The notes under the pieces: model-generated
Seen by the model: the letters and a program-made list of their open reading frames with translations, nothing else
What the model was told of the DNA's origin: nothing
Databases searched by the model: none
Origin: Acidiphilium multivorum AIU301
GTDB lineage: Bacteria > Pseudomonadota > Alphaproteobacteria > Acetobacterales > Acetobacteraceae
Reading direction: 5' to 3'
NCBI RefSeq assembly: GCF_000202835.1
Contig: NC_015186.1
Coordinates: 3,195,501-3,259,500 of the forward strand
Length of the DNA: 64,000 nucleotides
Made by a program: the position numbers and the translations under genes
Part shown: positions 51,546 through 62,101 of the stretch, one piece after another
How positions within the stretch are numbered: position 1 is the first letter of the stretch
Layout of the letters: each line of letters opens with the position of its first letter

Positions 51546-54500
51546 CTAGTCGTCCCCGGTGACGGCGATTTCCTTCTGCCGCTCGCGCGCCGGGCGCGAG
51601 ACGCGCATCCGCAGCGTCTCGAACGTCACGTACAGCAGCGGGATCACGAAGATGCCGATGCCGCTGGCGAAGATCATCCCGGCGAAGACCGGCGTGCCCA
51701 GCGACCGCCTGGTGATCTGCGCCGCCCCGGTCGCCACCACCAGCGGCAGCAGCCCGAAGATGAAGGCGATCGAGGTCATCATCACCGCGCGGAACCGCAT
51801 CCGCGCACCCAGCACCGCCGCCTCGCGGATGCCCATGCCCTCCTCGCGCCGCTCCTTGGCGAACTCGACGATGAGGATGCCGTTCTTCGCCGCCAGCGCG
51901 ATCAGCACGACGAGCCCGATCTCGGCATAGAGGTCGATCGTCAGCCCGCCGAGCACGATGCCGAGCATCGCCCCGAACACGCCGACCACGACCGAGAGCA
52001 GCACCGGCACCGGAATGATCCAGCTCTCGTACAGCGCCACCAGGAACAGGTAGGCGAAGATCAGCGACAGGATGAACACATAGGCCGCCTGGCCCTTGGC
52101 CTGCTGCTGCAGATAGGCGGTGCTGGTCCAGTCATACGAGAAGCCGGCCGGCAGCACGCGGGCGGAAATCCGGTCCATCGCCGCCAGCGCCGCCCCGGAC
52201 GACACGCCCGGCGCCGGCGAGCCGAACACCGGTGCGGCCAGCGAGTCGTTGTAGCGGCTGACGATCTGCGGGCCGAGCCGCGTGTGCGCCGTCGCCAGCG
52301 AGCGGAGCGAAACCATCTTGCCGGAATCGCTGCGCACATAGATCCGCCAGATCGCGGCGCGCGTGTCGCGGTCGGCCGAGGCGGCCTGGATGTTCACCTG
52401 CCAGACCTGGCCGAACATGTTGAACTGGTTGACGTAGAACCCGCCCAGCGAGGCCTGCAGCGCCTGGAAGATCGAGGAGATCGGCACGCCGAGCGCCTGC
52501 GCCTTGGCGCGGTCGATATCGAGATAGACCGAGGGGTTGTTCGCCGCGTAGGTGCTGAACACATGCGCGAGCTTCGGGTCCGAATTCGCCGCGACGATCA
52601 GCCCCTTGAGCACCGAATTGAATTTCTGCTGGCTCGCGCCGGCGACGTTCTCAAGCTCGTAGGTGAAGCCGCCATTGGTCGACAGCCCGATGATCGGCGG
52701 CAGGTTGAAGGCGACGATGTTCGCCCCCTGCACCTGCGAGCCCATCGCGAAGATCTTGCGGATCACCGCCTGCACCGAATTCTTCGGCCCCGGCCGCTGC
52801 GCGAACGGCTTCAGGTGCGCCACCATGAACAGCGCGTTCGGCTCGGTCGCCGAGTCGAGGATCGAGTAGCCGTTGATGGCGATCACGTCCTGCACCTGCG
52901 GCAGGGTGTGGATCATCTTCGCCAGCTTCTGCCCCATCGCGTCGGTCCGCTGCAGCGAGGCGCCGGGCGGCAGCGTCGCCTGGATGAACAGCGCGCCCTG
53001 GTCCTCGTCCGGCAGGAACCCGCCCGGCGTGATCCGCGCGAGCAGGAACGCCGCCACCCCGAAGGCGACGATCACCATCAGCCCCAGCACCGAGCGCGCG
53101 ACGAGCCGGCCGATCAGCCGGCTGTAGCCCGCCCGCGTCCGTTCGATGAAATCGAGGACGCGCGCCATGATGCCGTGCCCGTGCTCGCCCCGGCGCAGCA
53201 GGATGGCGCAGAGTGCCGGCGACAGTGTGAGCGCGTTCAGCGCCGAGATCAGCATCGCCGTGCTGATCGCCACCGCGAACTGGGTGAACAGCAGGCCCGA
53301 CAGGCCGGGGATGAACGCCGTCGGCACGAACACCGAGAGCAGCACCAGCATGATCGCGATGATCGGCGCCTGGATCTGCGCCATCGCCACCTTCGCCGCC
53401 TCGCGCGGCGACAGCTCCGGCCGCTCCGCCATCACCCGCTCGATATTCTCGACGACGACGATGGCGTCATCCACCACGAGTCCGGTCGCCACCACCAGCG
53501 CCAGCAGCGTCACCGTGTTCGCCGAATAGCCGAGGGCGAGCATGCACGCGAAGCTGCCGAGCAGCGCGATCGGCACGACGATCGTCGGCACCAGCGCCGC
53601 CCGCCACGAGCCGAGGAAGAAGAACACCACGAGCACGACCAGCGCGAACGCCTCGGCCAGCGTCTTGATCACCTCGCTGATCGTGTCCGAGACGAAGCTG
53701 CTGGAATTGTAGACCGTCTTGCTCGCGAGGCTGGCCGGAAACCGCTTCGAGAGCCGGGCGATCTCCGCCGACACCCGCCCCGAGGTCGCCACCGCGTTCG
53801 CCCCCGGCGAGAGGAACACGCCGATGGCGACACCGGGATGCCCGTTGATCCGGTCGACCTGGTTCTCGCTCTGCGGCCCGAGGCGGATCTTCGCCACGTC
53901 CTTCAGCCGCAGCAGCGAGCCGTCCCTGTTGCCGCGGATGACGATGTTGCCGAACTGCCGGGCCGATGTCAGCCGCCCCTCGGTCTGCACCGAGAGCTGG
54001 TATTGCTGCTTGCCGGCGATCGGCATCAGCCCGATCGTGCCGACCGGCGCCTGGGTGTTCTGGTCCTGGATCGCGCTGATCAGGTCCGCCGGCGTCAGCC
54101 CGAGCTGGGCGAGGCGGGCGGTGCTGAAGATCACCCGCATCGAATAGTCCTGCTCGCCGAACATGAACGCCTGGCCCACCCCCGGCACGCGGCCGAGCGG
54201 GTTGAGCACGTTGATCTTCACGTAGTTCGAGATCTGCAGCGGCGTGAGCTTGTTGTCCGGGCTGTAGAAGAACATGAACTCCAGCACCGAGGCGGAGCGC
54301 TTGCGCACCGTCAGCCCTTCCTTCTGCACCTCGGCCGGCAGCTGGGTCAGCGCCTGCTGCACCGCGTTGGTGACATTGACGGTGTCGATGTCCGGGTTGC
54401 TGCCGAGCTTGAAGGTGACGGTCAGGTTGTAGGAGCCGTCATTCGCCGTGGTCGAGGAGTAATAGATCTCGTCGCTCAGCCCGTTGATCTGCTGCTCGAT

Positions 54501-54695
54501 CGGCTCGGCCACGGTGTCGTTCACCACCTGCGCCGAGGCGCCGGGATAGGTCGCGGTCACCTGCACCGCCGGCGGCACGATCGAGGGGAACTGCGCCACC
54601 GGAATCCGCGTCATCGCGATGATGCCGGCGATGGTGATCACGATCGCGATCACCATCGCGAAGCGCGGCCGGTCGATGAAGAAGGAGGGGATCAC
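51546..54695 (-). CDS. RND multidrug efflux transporter, inner-membrane pump
   Basis: 1049 residues, the AcrB/MexB length. It starts [19 protein letters not shown], contains the proton-relay pair in [19 protein letters not shown] (TM4), and has the two large periplasmic domains and twelve membrane segments of HAE1 pumps. It ejects drugs or other amphiphiles using the proton gradient. The GTG at 54695 (VIPSFF) follows TGAGG and lies 4 bases after the adaptor stop. No outer-membrane TolC-type gene and no TetR repressor is adjacent. Confidence 0.94.
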   Translation of the reverse strand: MIPSFFIDRPRFAMVIAIVITIAGIIAMTRIPVAQFPSIVPPAVQVTATYPGASAQVVNDTVAEPIEQQINGLSDEIYYSSTTANDGSYNLTVTFKLGSNPDIDTVNVTNAVQQALTQLPAEVQKEGLTVRKRSASVLEFMFFYSPDNKLTPLQISNYVKINVLNPLGRVPGVGQAFMFGEQDYSMRVIFSTARLAQLGLTPADLISAIQDQNTQAPVGTIGLMPIAGKQQYQLSVQTEGRLTSARQFGNIVIRGNRDGSLLRLKDVAKIRLGPQSENQVDRINGHPGVAIGVFLSPGANAVATSGRVSAEIARLSKRFPASLASKTVYNSSSFVSDTISEVIKTLAEAFALVVLVVFFFLGSWRAALVPTIVVPIALLGSFACMLALGYSANTVTLLALVVATGLVVDDAIVVVENIERVMAERPELSPREAAKVAMAQIQAPIIAIMLVLLSVFVPTAFIPGLSGLLFTQFAVAISTAMLISALNALTLSPALCAILLRRGEHGHGIMARVLDFIERTRAGYSRLIGRLVARSVLGLMVIVAFGVAAFLLARITPGGFLPDEDQGALFIQATLPPGASLQRTDAMGQKLAKMIHTLPQVQDVIAINGYSILDSATEPNALFMVAHLKPFAQRPGPKNSVQAVIRKIFAMGSQVQGANIVAFNLPPIIGLSTNGGFTYELENVAGASQQKFNSVLKGLIVAANSDPKLAHVFSTYAANNPSVYLDIDRAKAQALGVPISSIFQALQASLGGFYVNQFNMFGQVWQVNIQAASADRDTRAAIWRIYVRSDSGKMVSLRSLATAHTRLGPQIVSRYNDSLAAPVFGSPAPGVSSGAALAAMDRISARVLPAGFSYDWTSTAYLQQQAKGQAAYVFILSLIFAYLFLVALYESWIIPVPVLLSVVVGVFGAMLGIVLGGLTIDLYAEIGLVVLIALAAKNGILIVEFAKERREEGMGIREAAVLGARMRFRAVMMTSIAFIFGLLPLVVATGAAQITRRSLGTPVFAGMIFASGIGIFVIPLLYVTFETLRMRVSRPARERQKEIAVTGDD

Positions 54696-54699
54696 GGCC

Positions 54700-55860
54700 T
54701 CAGCCCTGTGCGACCGGCGAGGCAATCACCTTCGCGTTCGCCTTCACCCCGGGATGCACCTTCTCCACGCCATCGACGATCACCTTCGTCCCGATGGCCA
54801 GCCCGCTCGCGATCGTCGCGGTCGCCGGCGTGGTCGAGGCGAGCTTGACGTCGGCGCGCGCCACCTTGCCGTCCTTGCCGACGGTCAGCACATAGTCGCC
54901 CACCTGGTCGGCCAGCACCGCGTCGCGCGGCAGCACGATCTTGTCCTCCGGCGTGCGGCTGCGCACGATCACGGTGACGAACTCGCCGCTGGTCAGCTCG
55001 CGGTCGCTGGTGCGCGCATTGCCGAGCCCCTTGATCACCGGGTTCGGAATCGTCCCCTGCATCGCGAGGCTGTCGGTCGACTGGCTGATCTGGTTGCTGG
55101 TGAAGTCGAGCGTGCCCTCCTGCCGGTCCATCCGCCCGTCCGGCAGCTTCACCCGCAGCACCACGCCGGCGAGCCCGCCCTGCGTCGCCAGCCGCTGGCG
55201 CAGCCGGATCGCATCGCGCGTCGGCATCGAGAACACGATGTTCATCGGGTTCTGGCTCACCACGGTGGCGAGCGTTCCCGTATTTGGCCCGACGACATTG
55301 CCGATATTCACCGCGCTCGCGCCGATCCGCCCGTCGAGCGGCGCGCGGATCTGGGTATAGGCGAGGTTGATCGCCGCGGTCTCGCGCGCCGCCTCGGCGG
55401 CCTGCAGCTTCGCCGCCGCACTTTCCGCCGCCGCCTTGTCGTCGTCGTAGGTCGATTGCTGTCCGGCCGGCGTGTGCAGCAGCCGCGCCGCGCGCTCCAG
55501 CGTCAGCTCCGCGTTGTCGAGCGTCGCCTGCGCGTCGGCGACATTCGCCTTCGCCTGGTCGAACGCCGCCTGGTACGGCCCCGGCTCGATCACGTAGAGC
55601 AGCTGTCCCTTCTTCACTTCCGCCCCCTGGCGGAACAGGCGCTTCTCCAGATACCCGGTCACCCGCGGCACGAGATTGACGATATGCGCCGCCTGGATCC
55701 GCCCGATGAAGCTGTCCTGCTGGTAGACCTTCTGCGGCTTCACGACGACGACGCTGACCACCGGCGGCGGTGCTGCGGCCCGCGCCCCGGCGATGCCGAG
55801 GGCAAGGACGGTCACGAAGCCGGCGGCGCGGCAGGCCGTGGCATGAAGCGATCGGCGCAT
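54700..55860 (-). CDS. RND efflux periplasmic adaptor (membrane fusion protein)
   Basis: 386 residues. Signal-like N-terminus (11-28). The lipoyl-type half-motif [20 protein letters not shown] and the hairpin coiled coil (about 95-165, [20 protein letters not shown]) are typical, followed by [14 protein letters not shown] and the beta-barrel segment [13 protein letters not shown]. It couples the pump to an outer-membrane channel. No lipobox Cys is seen, so it is probably anchored by the uncleaved signal or free in the periplasm. First of the two-gene pump operon. Confidence 0.93.
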   Translation of the reverse strand: MRRSLHATACRAAGFVTVLALGIAGARAAAPPPVVSVVVVKPQKVYQQDSFIGRIQAAHIVNLVPRVTGYLEKRLFRQGAEVKKGQLLYVIEPGPYQAAFDQAKANVADAQATLDNAELTLERAARLLHTPAGQQSTYDDDKAAAESAAAKLQAAEAARETAAINLAYTQIRAPLDGRIGASAVNIGNVVGPNTGTLATVVSQNPMNIVFSMPTRDAIRLRQRLATQGGLAGVVLRVKLPDGRMDRQEGTLDFTSNQISQSTDSLAMQGTIPNPVIKGLGNARTSDRELTSGEFVTVIVRSRTPEDKIVLPRDAVLADQVGDYVLTVGKDGKVARADVKLASTTPATATIASGLAIGTKVIVDGVEKVHPGVKANAKVIASPVAQG

Positions 55861-55992
55861 GCGGTTCCTCTTTGTGTGGCGCGGATGGATTCGGGCGCGG
55901 ACGACAGGAGAGAGATCGGCGCGGACGCCGCCGCCGCAACCCCGCTTCGCGCAGGAACGGCAAGACTCCTGTCCTGCCTCTCAATAATGGAG

Positions 55993-56024
55993 ACGGGGCC
56001 GCGCCGTCAATTGCGCGACCCCGT
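55993..56024 (-). terminator. Probable terminator downstream of serA
   Basis: ACGGGGCCGCGC (55993-56004) faces GCGCGACCCCGT (56013-56024) around an 8-base loop. The single imperfect pair is C-A on the plus strand but G-U on the minus strand, so the hairpin is more stable in RNA made from the minus strand, i.e. serA. The tail is weak in T (TCTCCATTATT). Confidence 0.45.
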
Positions 56025-56073
56025 TCCGCCAGCCGGTTTTGCGGGAGCCTCCGGCGTTGTTAATATATCGGTA

Positions 56074-57660
56074 TCAGAACGAAATCTGCGTCGCCTGCAT
56101 CACCTGCGGCAGCGCGCGGATCGCGGCGAGCGCGTCGTCCGGCAGGGTCTCGTCGATCGAGATCAGGCACACCGCATCGCCGCCCTTCTCGGTCCGGCCG
56201 AGATGGAAGGTGGCGATGTTGATGCCCTTCTCGGCGAGAATGGCGCTGCACTGGGCGATGAATCCCGGCTTGTCGCGGTTGGTCACATAGAGCATGTGCC
56301 GGCCGAAATCCGCCTCGACCTTGATGCCCTTCACCTCGACCAGCCGCGGCTTCGCCCCGCCGAACAGCGTGCCCGACACGGTGCGCGTCTGCTCGTCCGT
56401 CGTCACCGAAACGCGGATCAGCGTCTGGTATTCGCAGTCGCGGTCGAACACCGTCTCCGCCAGCTCGATCCCGTGGTCCCGCGCGAAGACCGGCGCGTTG
56501 ACCATGTTCACACCTTCCATCATCGGCGCGAGCAGCCCGGCGAACAGCGCCGCCGAGAGCGGGCGCTGGTTCACATGCGCGGCCGCGCCCTCGTATTCGA
56601 TGCCGACCTTGCGGATCACGCCCTGCCGCGCCTCGGTGAGCTGCCCCGCGAAACTGCCGAGCAGCTGGCAAAGCTCCATGTAGGGCTTGAGCCTCGGCGC
56701 GTCCTCGGCCGAGACCGAGGCCATGTTGATCGCGTTCGTCACCGCCCCGGTCAGCAGGAAATCGCTGATCTGCTCGGCCACCTGCAACGCCACGTTCTCC
56801 TGCGCCTCGGTCGTCGCCGCCCCCAGATGCGGGGTGCAGACCACGTTCGGCAGCGCGAAGAGCGGGCTTTCCTTCGCCGGCTCGACCTCGAACACGTCGA
56901 GTGCGGCGCCCGCCACATGGCCCGATTTCAGCGCGTCGTACAGCGCCGCCTCGTCCACCAGCCCGCCGCGCGCGCAGTTGATGATGCGCACACCCGGCTT
57001 GGTCCTGGCGATGCTTTCGCGCGAGAGGATGTTGCGCGTCTGCTCGGTCAGCGGCGTGTGCAGGGTGATGAAATCCGCCCGCGCCAGCACCGTGTCCAGA
57101 TCCGCCTTCTCGACGCCGAGCGTCGTCGCCCGCGCCTCGGTCAGGTAGGGGTCATAGGCCAGCACGCGCATCTTCAGCCCGAGCGCGCGGTCGGCGACGA
57201 TCGAGCCGATATTCCCCGCCCCGATCAGGCCGAGCGTCTTGCCGGTCAGCTCGACGCCCATGAACCGGTTCTTCTCCCACTTCCCCGCCTTGGTCGAGGC
57301 CGAGGCCTCCGGCAGTTCCCGCGCCAGCGCGAACATCAGGCCGATCGCGTGCTCGGCGGTGGTGATGGCGTTGCCATAGGGCGTGTTCATCACCACCACG
57401 CCGCGCGCGGTGGCCGATTTCACGTCCACGTTGTCGACGCCGATGCCCGCGCGGCCGATCACCTTCAGGTTGGTCGCCGCGTCCAGCAGCTCGCGCGTCA
57501 CCTTGGTCGCCGAGCGGATGGCGAGCCCGTCGAATTCGCCGATGATCTCGCGCAGTTCCGCCGGGGCGAGCCCGGTCTTCACCGTCACGTCGATGCCGCG
57601 CCGCTTGAAGATGTCGATGGCGGCGGGAGAAAGCTTGTCGCTGATCAGAACCTTGGGCAT
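56074..57660 (-). CDS. serA: D-3-phosphoglycerate dehydrogenase
   Basis: 528 residues, the long type with intervening and ACT domains. NAD motif [11 protein letters not shown] at 145-155, catalytic Arg in [10 protein letters not shown], Glu in ALDVFEVEP, His in [11 protein letters not shown]. The C-terminal ACT domain (about 455-528, [17 protein letters not shown]) allows feedback by serine. It begins serine synthesis from 3-phosphoglycerate. Lies 3 bases after serC in the same transcript. Confidence 0.95.
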   Translation of the reverse strand: MPKVLISDKLSPAAIDIFKRRGIDVTVKTGLAPAELREIIGEFDGLAIRSATKVTRELLDAATNLKVIGRAGIGVDNVDVKSATARGVVVMNTPYGNAITTAEHAIGLMFALARELPEASASTKAGKWEKNRFMGVELTGKTLGLIGAGNIGSIVADRALGLKMRVLAYDPYLTEARATTLGVEKADLDTVLARADFITLHTPLTEQTRNILSRESIARTKPGVRIINCARGGLVDEAALYDALKSGHVAGAALDVFEVEPAKESPLFALPNVVCTPHLGAATTEAQENVALQVAEQISDFLLTGAVTNAINMASVSAEDAPRLKPYMELCQLLGSFAGQLTEARQGVIRKVGIEYEGAAAHVNQRPLSAALFAGLLAPMMEGVNMVNAPVFARDHGIELAETVFDRDCEYQTLIRVSVTTDEQTRTVSGTLFGGAKPRLVEVKGIKVEADFGRHMLYVTNRDKPGFIAQCSAILAEKGINIATFHLGRTEKGGDAVCLISIDETLPDDALAAIRALPQVMQATQISF

Positions 57661-57663
57661 GTC

Positions 57664-58854
57664 TCAGGCCTTCGCGGAAATGTCGGAATGAACGGCGTCG
57701 ATCGCCCAGTCGATCCAGGGCAGCAGCGCCTCGATGTCGGCGGTCTCGACGGTCGCACCGCCCCAGATCCGCAGCCCCGGCGGCGCGTCGCGATAGGCGC
57801 CGATGTCATGGGCGACACCTTCGGCCTCCAGCAGCGCGGCGACCCGCTTCGCCGCCTTCGCCTGCGCCTCGGCATCGAGGGCGGCGAACCACGGCGCGGC
57901 GATGACGAGGCAGATCGACGTGCAGGAGCGGATCGCCGGATCGGCGGCGAGGAACTCCACCCGCGCATTGCCCTCGGCCCAGCGCGCGATCGCCGCGAGA
58001 TTCCGTTCCGAACGCGCAATCATGGCCTTGAGCCCGCCGATGCCCTCGGCCCAGCGCAGCCCGTCCAGCGCGTCCTCCACCGCCAGCATCGACGGGGTGT
58101 TGATCGTCTCGCCGGCGAAAATCCCCTCGATCAGCTTGCCGCCCGAGGTCAGGCGGAAAATCTTCGGCAGCGGCCGCTCCGGTTTGTAGGTCAGCAGCCG
58201 CTCCACCGCGCGCGGCGAAAGCGCCAGCATCCCGTGCGCCGCCTCGCCGCCCAGCGCCTTCTGCCAGGACCAGGTCACCACATCGAGTTTTTCAAAGGGC
58301 AGTTCCATCGCGAACGCGGCCGAGGTCGCGTCCGCGATCACCAGCCCTTCACGATCCGCCGGAATCCAGTCGCCGTTCGGCATCCGCGCGCCCGAGGTCG
58401 TGCCGTTCCAGGCCAGCACCACGTCATGGCTGAAATCGACGGCGGCAAGATCGGGAATCTGTCCATAGGGCGCGCTCAGCACCCGCGCGTCGGCGAGCTT
58501 GAGCTGCTTGAGCACATCGGTCGCCCAGGCCTCGGAGAAACTCTCGAACGCCAGCACGTCGACCGGCCGGGCGCCGAGCATCGACCACAGCGCCATCTCG
58601 ACGGCGCCGGTGTCCGAGGCGGGAACGATGCCGAGCCGCCAGTCGGACGGCAGGCCGAGAATGTCGCGCGAGCGGGTGATCACCTCGGCGAGCTTCGCCT
58701 TCGGCTCCTTGGCGCGGTGGCTGCGGCCGAGCATCGCGCCGGAAAGCGCCTCGAGCGTGAAGCCGGGCCGCTTGGCGCAGGGGCCGGAGGAAAAATTCGG
58801 ATTGTGGGGGCGAGTATGCGGCTTCGCGTGCGCGGCCGCGGCGGCGTCTGCCAT
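57664..58854 (-). CDS. serC: Phosphoserine transaminase
   Basis: 396 residues of the alphaproteobacterial SerC type. [13 protein letters not shown] near 20-32, the PLP lysine in [17 protein letters not shown], and [21 protein letters not shown] cut here to [14 protein letters not shown] further on. Transfers the amino group from glutamate to 3-phosphohydroxypyruvate made by SerA. ATG 58854 gives [13 protein letters not shown]; an earlier frame runs into the tlyA side and is not conserved. AAGGGAGACC upstream serves as ribosome site. A short GC hairpin (58882-58899) precedes it and may end tlyA transcription. Confidence 0.93.
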   Translation of the reverse strand: MADAAAAAHAKPHTRPHNPNFSSGPCAKRPGFTLEALSGAMLGRSHRAKEPKAKLAEVITRSRDILGLPSDWRLGIVPASDTGAVEMALWSMLGARPVDVLAFESFSEAWATDVLKQLKLADARVLSAPYGQIPDLAAVDFSHDVVLAWNGTTSGARMPNGDWIPADREGLVIADATSAAFAMELPFEKLDVVTWSWQKALGGEAAHGMLALSPRAVERLLTYKPERPLPKIFRLTSGGKLIEGIFAGETINTPSMLAVEDALDGLRWAEGIGGLKAMIARSERNLAAIARWAEGNARVEFLAADPAIRSCTSICLVIAAPWFAALDAEAQAKAAKRVAALLEAEGVAHDIGAYRDAPPGLRIWGGATVETADIEALLPWIDWAIDAVHSDISAKA

Positions 58855-58959
58855 CAGATGGTCTCCCTTGCAGAAGATAAGCGCCCCGGTGGGGGGGCGT
58901 GACCCGCCGCGGGATGTATCCGGCTTTTCGCGCCGCCGCAAGCAAAACCGTGCGCCGCC

Positions 58960-59703
58960 TCAGCGCGCGTCCCTCATGGCTGCAATCAGGAATTCGCGAT
59001 TGCCATCCCCGCCCTCGATCGGGCTGGGGATGATGCCGAGCCCCCGCCAGCCGGGAATCTGCGCGAACCAGTCGCCGATCTCGCCGCACACACGTTCATG
59101 CACAGCGGCATCGCGCACGATCCCGCCCTTGCCGACCGCCTCCGGCCCCGCCTCGAATTGCGGCTTGATCAGCGCCACCGCGAAGGCGTCCTTCCCGCAC
59201 AGCGCGAGGCCCGCGGGCAGCACCTTGCGCAGCCCGATGAAGCTCACGTCGCACACAACCGCACCGAGTCCGCCCGGTATCCCCGTGGCCGACAGGTCGC
59301 GCGCGTTCACCCCCTCATGCAGACGCACCCGCGCATCTTCGCGCAGGGCAGGGGCCATCTGCCCGTGGCCCACATCCACCGCGTGCACCAGCGCCGCGCC
59401 GCGCGCGAGCAGCACCTCGGTGAACCCGCCGGTCGAGGCGCCGATATCGAGGCAGATCCGGTTTTCCGGTGACAATCCGAAATGATCGAGGGCGGCGATC
59501 AGCTTCAGCGCCCCGCGCGAGACCCAGGCGGCGCCGGCATCGGCCACGCTCAGCGCCTCGTCGTCGCCCACCAGTTCGCCCGGCTTGCCGATCGTCCGTC
59601 CGCCCGCGCTCACCAGGCCGCGCCGGATCGCCTCCTGCGCCCGCGCCCGGCTCGCGAAATGCCCGCGCGCGACGAGGGCGAGATCGGCCCGGCCGCGCGC
59701 CAC
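58960..59703 (-). CDS. tlyA: TlyA-family rRNA 2'-O-methyltransferase / hemolysin
   Basis: 247 residues. An N-terminal S4 RNA-binding domain (about 5-65, RAQEAIRRGLVSAGGRTIGKPG) precedes an FtsJ-like methyltransferase domain: LDIGASTGGFTEVLLARGA near 84-102, and VCDVSFIGLRKVLP near 148-161. Members methylate 16S and 23S rRNA; the hemolysin name is historical. GTG 59703 is the start; the XRE gene ends 7 bases upstream. Confidence 0.92.
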   Translation of the reverse strand: MARGRADLALVARGHFASRARAQEAIRRGLVSAGGRTIGKPGELVGDDEALSVADAGAAWVSRGALKLIAALDHFGLSPENRICLDIGASTGGFTEVLLARGAALVHAVDVGHGQMAPALREDARVRLHEGVNARDLSATGIPGGLGAVVCDVSFIGLRKVLPAGLALCGKDAFAVALIKPQFEAGPEAVGKGGIVRDAAVHERVCGEIGDWFAQIPGWRGLGIIPSPIEGGDGNREFLIAAMRDAR

Positions 59704-59710
59704 GCCGGTC

Positions 59711-60043
59711 TCAGCCGCGGGCGAGCCGCTTCGCGGTGCGCAGCAGGATCTGCCGGTCCTCCGCAGCGCAGGCGCGGTACAGCCGCATCAGCGCCAGCTC
59801 GTCGCCCTGCAGCGACCCGGTCTCCCCCGAGACCAGATAGGCGATCGAGGTGCCGAGCACCTTCGAAATCCGTTCGAGATTTTCCCGGACCTGCCCGGCC
59901 CGGTCGGTTTCCCACTGCGCGATCGCCGAGCGCGACACGCCGAGCTGCGCGGCAAACTCGTCCTGGGTGAGATTGTTCGCAAGGCGCAAGGCGCGGATTC
60001 GTTGCCCGACCGATTCCGGGGGCGTCTGTTTCTTCGGTGCCAT
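59711..60043 (-). CDS. XRE-family HTH regulator
   Basis: 110 residues. The Cro/CI-type helix-turn-helix covers about 13-66 (IRALRLANNLTQDEFAAQLGVSRSAIAQWE is the core, cut here to TQDEFAAQLGVSRSAIAQWE). The C-terminal 40 residues are helical without a known effector domain. It is likely to bind the symmetrical site 55-90 bases upstream of its start (60096-60134) and so control itself. No ribosome site is visible before the ATG, suggesting a leaderless or weakly translated mRNA. Housekeeping neighbours on both sides argue against a phage origin. Confidence 0.87.
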   Translation of the reverse strand: MAPKKQTPPESVGQRIRALRLANNLTQDEFAAQLGVSRSAIAQWETDRAGQVRENLERISKVLGTSIAYLVSGETGSLQGDELALMRLYRACAAEDRQILLRTAKRLARG

Positions 60044-60094
60044 GGTGTCAACATAAAGACGTGCCGGGAGTCGCGCCAGCCGCCGTTAAGGGAT

Positions 60095-60122
60095 TTGACA
60101 AAAAAAACGTGACGAATAATAA
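60095..60122 (+). promoter_or_regulatory. Strong rightward sigma-70-like promoter
   Basis: TTGACA at 60095-60100 (consensus), a 16-base spacer that includes an A-tract, and TAATAA at 60117-60122. It points right, away from the XRE gene and against rsmB, where the only reading frame is the short one at 60158-60262. The -35 box is inside the left arm of the inverted repeat and the -10 box precedes the right arm. Confidence 0.5.
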
Positions 60123-60134
60123 CTTTTTTTGTCA
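60096..60134. promoter_or_regulatory. TGAC-A-tract / T-tract-GTCA inverted repeat, likely XRE operator
   Basis: TGACAAAAAAA (60096-60106) and TTTTTTTGTCA (60124-60134) are perfect 11-base arms separated by 17 bases, making a two-fold symmetric, strongly bent AT-rich island in GC-rich DNA. It overlaps the rightward promoter and lies about 55 bases ahead of the XRE start. Binding by the XRE protein is inferred from position. Confidence 0.55.
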
Positions 60135-60157
60135 GGCCTCCTGATGGGTCCGTTATC

Positions 60158-60262
60158 ATGTCTCATCTGTCTCAAAAATCAAAAATTGAGATTTTCCGAG
60201 GCAATGACATGTTGCTCCGCAACACATGCCGGATCATGACGCGCGTCTGGCCGCCGCGTTAA
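60158..60262 (+). CDS. Possible short leader/small protein
   Basis: A 34-codon frame (ATG 60158, TAA 60260-60262) starts about 30 bases after the rightward promoter. It begins MSHLSQKSKIEIF and ends RVWPPR. It is less GC-rich than true genes here and no good ribosome site is seen. A second ATG follows 3 bases after its stop (60266, MKKLRRAKKQP) but that frame soon becomes the antisense shadow of rsmB. It may be a small protein, a leader peptide, or the 5' part of an antisense RNA to rsmB. Confidence 0.25.
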   Translation: MSHLSQKSKIEIFRGNDMLLRNTCRIMTRVWPPR

Positions 60263-60322
60263 CAAATGAAGAAACTTCGTCGGGCGAAAAAGCAACCTGC
60301 GCTGGTAGTCAGGCTGACAGAC

Positions 60323-61579
60323 TCAGCCTTGCAACCTTGCCGCGAAAAACCCGTCCATGCCGCCGCGCTCCGCCCACATTCCGGGATGGGTGGCAAGGTC
60401 GCCCGCCGGCGTCACCGCCTCGGCCAGCCCCGGCAATTCCGCCGCGCCGAGCGGCGCGCGCCGCAGCCCGAGCCGCCCGCACGCCGCCTCGATGCGCCGG
60501 GCGCCTTCCTCCGGCTGCAGCGAGCAGACGGCGTAGACCAGCGTCCCGCCCGGCGCGAGCATCGCCGCCGCGGCGTCGAGCAGCCGGTCCTGCAATGCGG
60601 CGCAGGTCTCGATGTCGCGTGGCCGCCGCAGATGCAGGATCTCCGGGTGCCGGCGGATCGTCCCGGTCGCCGAGCACGGCGCATCCAGCAGGATCGCGTC
60701 GAAGCGTTGCGCCGGCCGCCAGTCCAGCGCGTCCGCCGCCACCGTCTCCGCCGCGAGGCCGAGCCGGTCGAGATTCTCCCGCAGCCGCGCCAGCCGGCGC
60801 GCGTCGCGGTCGAGCGCGGTCACCGCCGCGCCGGCGGCGGCGAGCTGCGCGGTCTTGCCGCCCGGCGCCGCGCAGAGATCGAGCACCCGCCGCCCGGCCA
60901 CGTCGCCGAGCAGCCGCGCGGGCAGGGCGGCCGCCGCGTCCTGCACCCAGAGCGTGCCGGCGGCATAGCCGTAAAGCTGGGTCACGTCGGTGCCCGCCGG
61001 CAGCCGCACCGATCCGGTCGGCAGCCGCTCGCCGCCCTCCGGCACCGCCGCCCCGTCCTTCAGCGTGAGATCGAGCGGCGCCTCGCCCTGGTGCGTGGTG
61101 GCGATCGCCCGCGCCGCCGCCCCCCACGAGGCCCAGAGCCAGGCCGGCGTGTCCAGCCGCGGCGAATCGAGCGCCTCCAGCGCCGCCGCCCCGTCGGCGC
61201 TCACCTTGCGCAGCACCGCGTTCACCAGCCCCGCGAACTTGCCGAGCCCGCGCGCATGCGCGAGCCCCACCGCCGTGCTCACCGCCGCGTGCGCCGGCGC
61301 GCCGAGCAGCGCGAGCTGCGCCGCGCCGATCCGCAGGATATGCCGCACCGGCGCCGGCGGCGCGCGCCGCAGATGGGGTTCGAGAATGGCGTCGAGGCTG
61401 CCGAGCCGCCGCAGCACCGCGGCCGCGATCCGGTGCGCCGCCGCCCGGTCGCGCGGTGCGATGTCCGCGAGCCCGGCCAGCGCCGCGTCCAGCGGCGCGC
61501 GCCGGTCCAGCACGGCGGACAGCAGCGCGAACGCCGCATCGCGGGTCGGATCGCCCCCTGTCTTCGTCATGCGCACCAT
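60323..61579 (-). CDS. rsmB: 16S rRNA m5C methyltransferase (RsmB/NOL1-NOP2 family)
   Basis: 418 residues. An N-terminal NusB-like helical domain (about 10-130) is followed by a class I methyltransferase: LDLCAAPGGKTAQLAAAG near 245-262, LLDAPCSATGTIRRHPEI with the catalytic Cys of motif IV, and VYAVCSLQPEEG with the second conserved Cys of motif VI. It methylates C967 of 16S rRNA. Two ATGs (61579, 61570) are close together; the first is given. It lies just after tRNA-Ala on the same strand. Confidence 0.92.
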   Translation of the reverse strand: MVRMTKTGGDPTRDAAFALLSAVLDRRAPLDAALAGLADIAPRDRAAAHRIAAAVLRRLGSLDAILEPHLRRAPPAPVRHILRIGAAQLALLGAPAHAAVSTAVGLAHARGLGKFAGLVNAVLRKVSADGAAALEALDSPRLDTPAWLWASWGAAARAIATTHQGEAPLDLTLKDGAAVPEGGERLPTGSVRLPAGTDVTQLYGYAAGTLWVQDAAAALPARLLGDVAGRRVLDLCAAPGGKTAQLAAAGAAVTALDRDARRLARLRENLDRLGLAAETVAADALDWRPAQRFDAILLDAPCSATGTIRRHPEILHLRRPRDIETCAALQDRLLDAAAAMLAPGGTLVYAVCSLQPEEGARRIEAACGRLGLRRAPLGAAELPGLAEAVTPAGDLATHPGMWAERGGMDGFFAARLQG

Positions 61580-61602
61580 TCAACCTGGGGAAAGAAGCGG
61601 GA

Positions 61603-61678
61603 TGGTGGAGCTGAGGGGAATCGAACCCCTGACCTCCTCATTGCGAACGAGGCGCTCTCCCAACTGAGCTACAGCCCC
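61603..61678 (-). tRNA. tRNA-Ala (anticodon CGC)
   Basis: Reading the minus strand, the full cloverleaf is present: acceptor GGGGCTG with CAGCTCC, D-arm GCTC/GAGC, anticodon stem CCTCG/TGAGG around loop TTCGCAA (anticodon CGC, reading GCG), a 5-base variable loop, T-arm AGGGG/CCCCT with TTCGATT, discriminator A and encoded CCA. GCG is heavily used by the GC-rich genes around it. No att-like duplication or integrase lies beside it. Confidence 0.97.
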
Positions 61679-61795
61679 ATCCCTGCGCGGCCAATCGCGC
61701 ACCCTGAGCCGGAAGTCAAGCCACCTCGTCCGCCTTGTCACGTTGCGCGAAACGCCGTGCTTCGCTAACCCGGGCACCAGCCAAGGAGGGTTACG

Positions 61796-62101
61796 ATGCT
61801 CGGAGCGGTTTTCTGGTTCCTCGACGAGGCCATCCAGATCTACATCTACATCATGATCGCGGCGGCGATCTTCAGCTGGCTCATGGCGTTCGGCGTGCTC
61901 GACACCCGCAACCACATCGTCTACCGGATCGAGGATTTCCTCTTCCGCGCGACCGAGCCCTTCCTCGCGCCGTTCCGCCGCTTCATCCCCGCGATCGGCG
62001 GCATCGACATTTCCTTCATCGTCGGCTTCCTGCTGCTGCGCGCGCTGCAGATCTTCCTCGGCGGGCTCTACGGCCACCTCGCCGCGATGGGCTACCAGTG
62101 A
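61796..62101 (+). CDS. YggT-family membrane protein
   Basis: 101 residues with two hydrophobic segments (about 14-33 and 73-90), the family layout, and the central [22 protein letters not shown], which is diagnostic of YggT. The family is linked to cell division, osmotic or membrane processes, with no firm role. AAGGAGGG precedes the ATG. Its stop overlaps the GTG of folD (GTGA), so the two are co-translated. Confidence 0.92.
   Translation: MLGAVFWFLDEAIQIYIYIMIAAAIFSWLMAFGVLDTRNHIVYRIEDFLFRATEPFLAPFRRFIPAIGGIDISFIVGFLLLRALQIFLGGLYGHLAAMGYQ

Noticed and set aside
54619-58902. A very long open frame on the plus strand across the adaptor, serA and serC
   Set aside because: It runs exactly antisense to well-identified genes; GC-rich wobble positions produce stop-free mirror frames. 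Its composition (His/Arg/Asp-rich, no motif) is typical of such shadows.
59711-60043. XRE regulator as a sign of a prophage or toxin-antitoxin pair
   Set aside because: Neighbours are housekeeping genes (tlyA, rsmB) and no toxin or phage gene is present.
61603-61678. tRNA-Ala as an integration site
   Set aside because: No integrase and no repeated 3' end of the tRNA was found nearby.
60266-61768. Plus-strand frame beginning MKKLRRAKKQP downstream of the strong promoter
   Set aside because: Beyond the first 20 codons it is the antisense of rsmB and crosses the tRNA gene.
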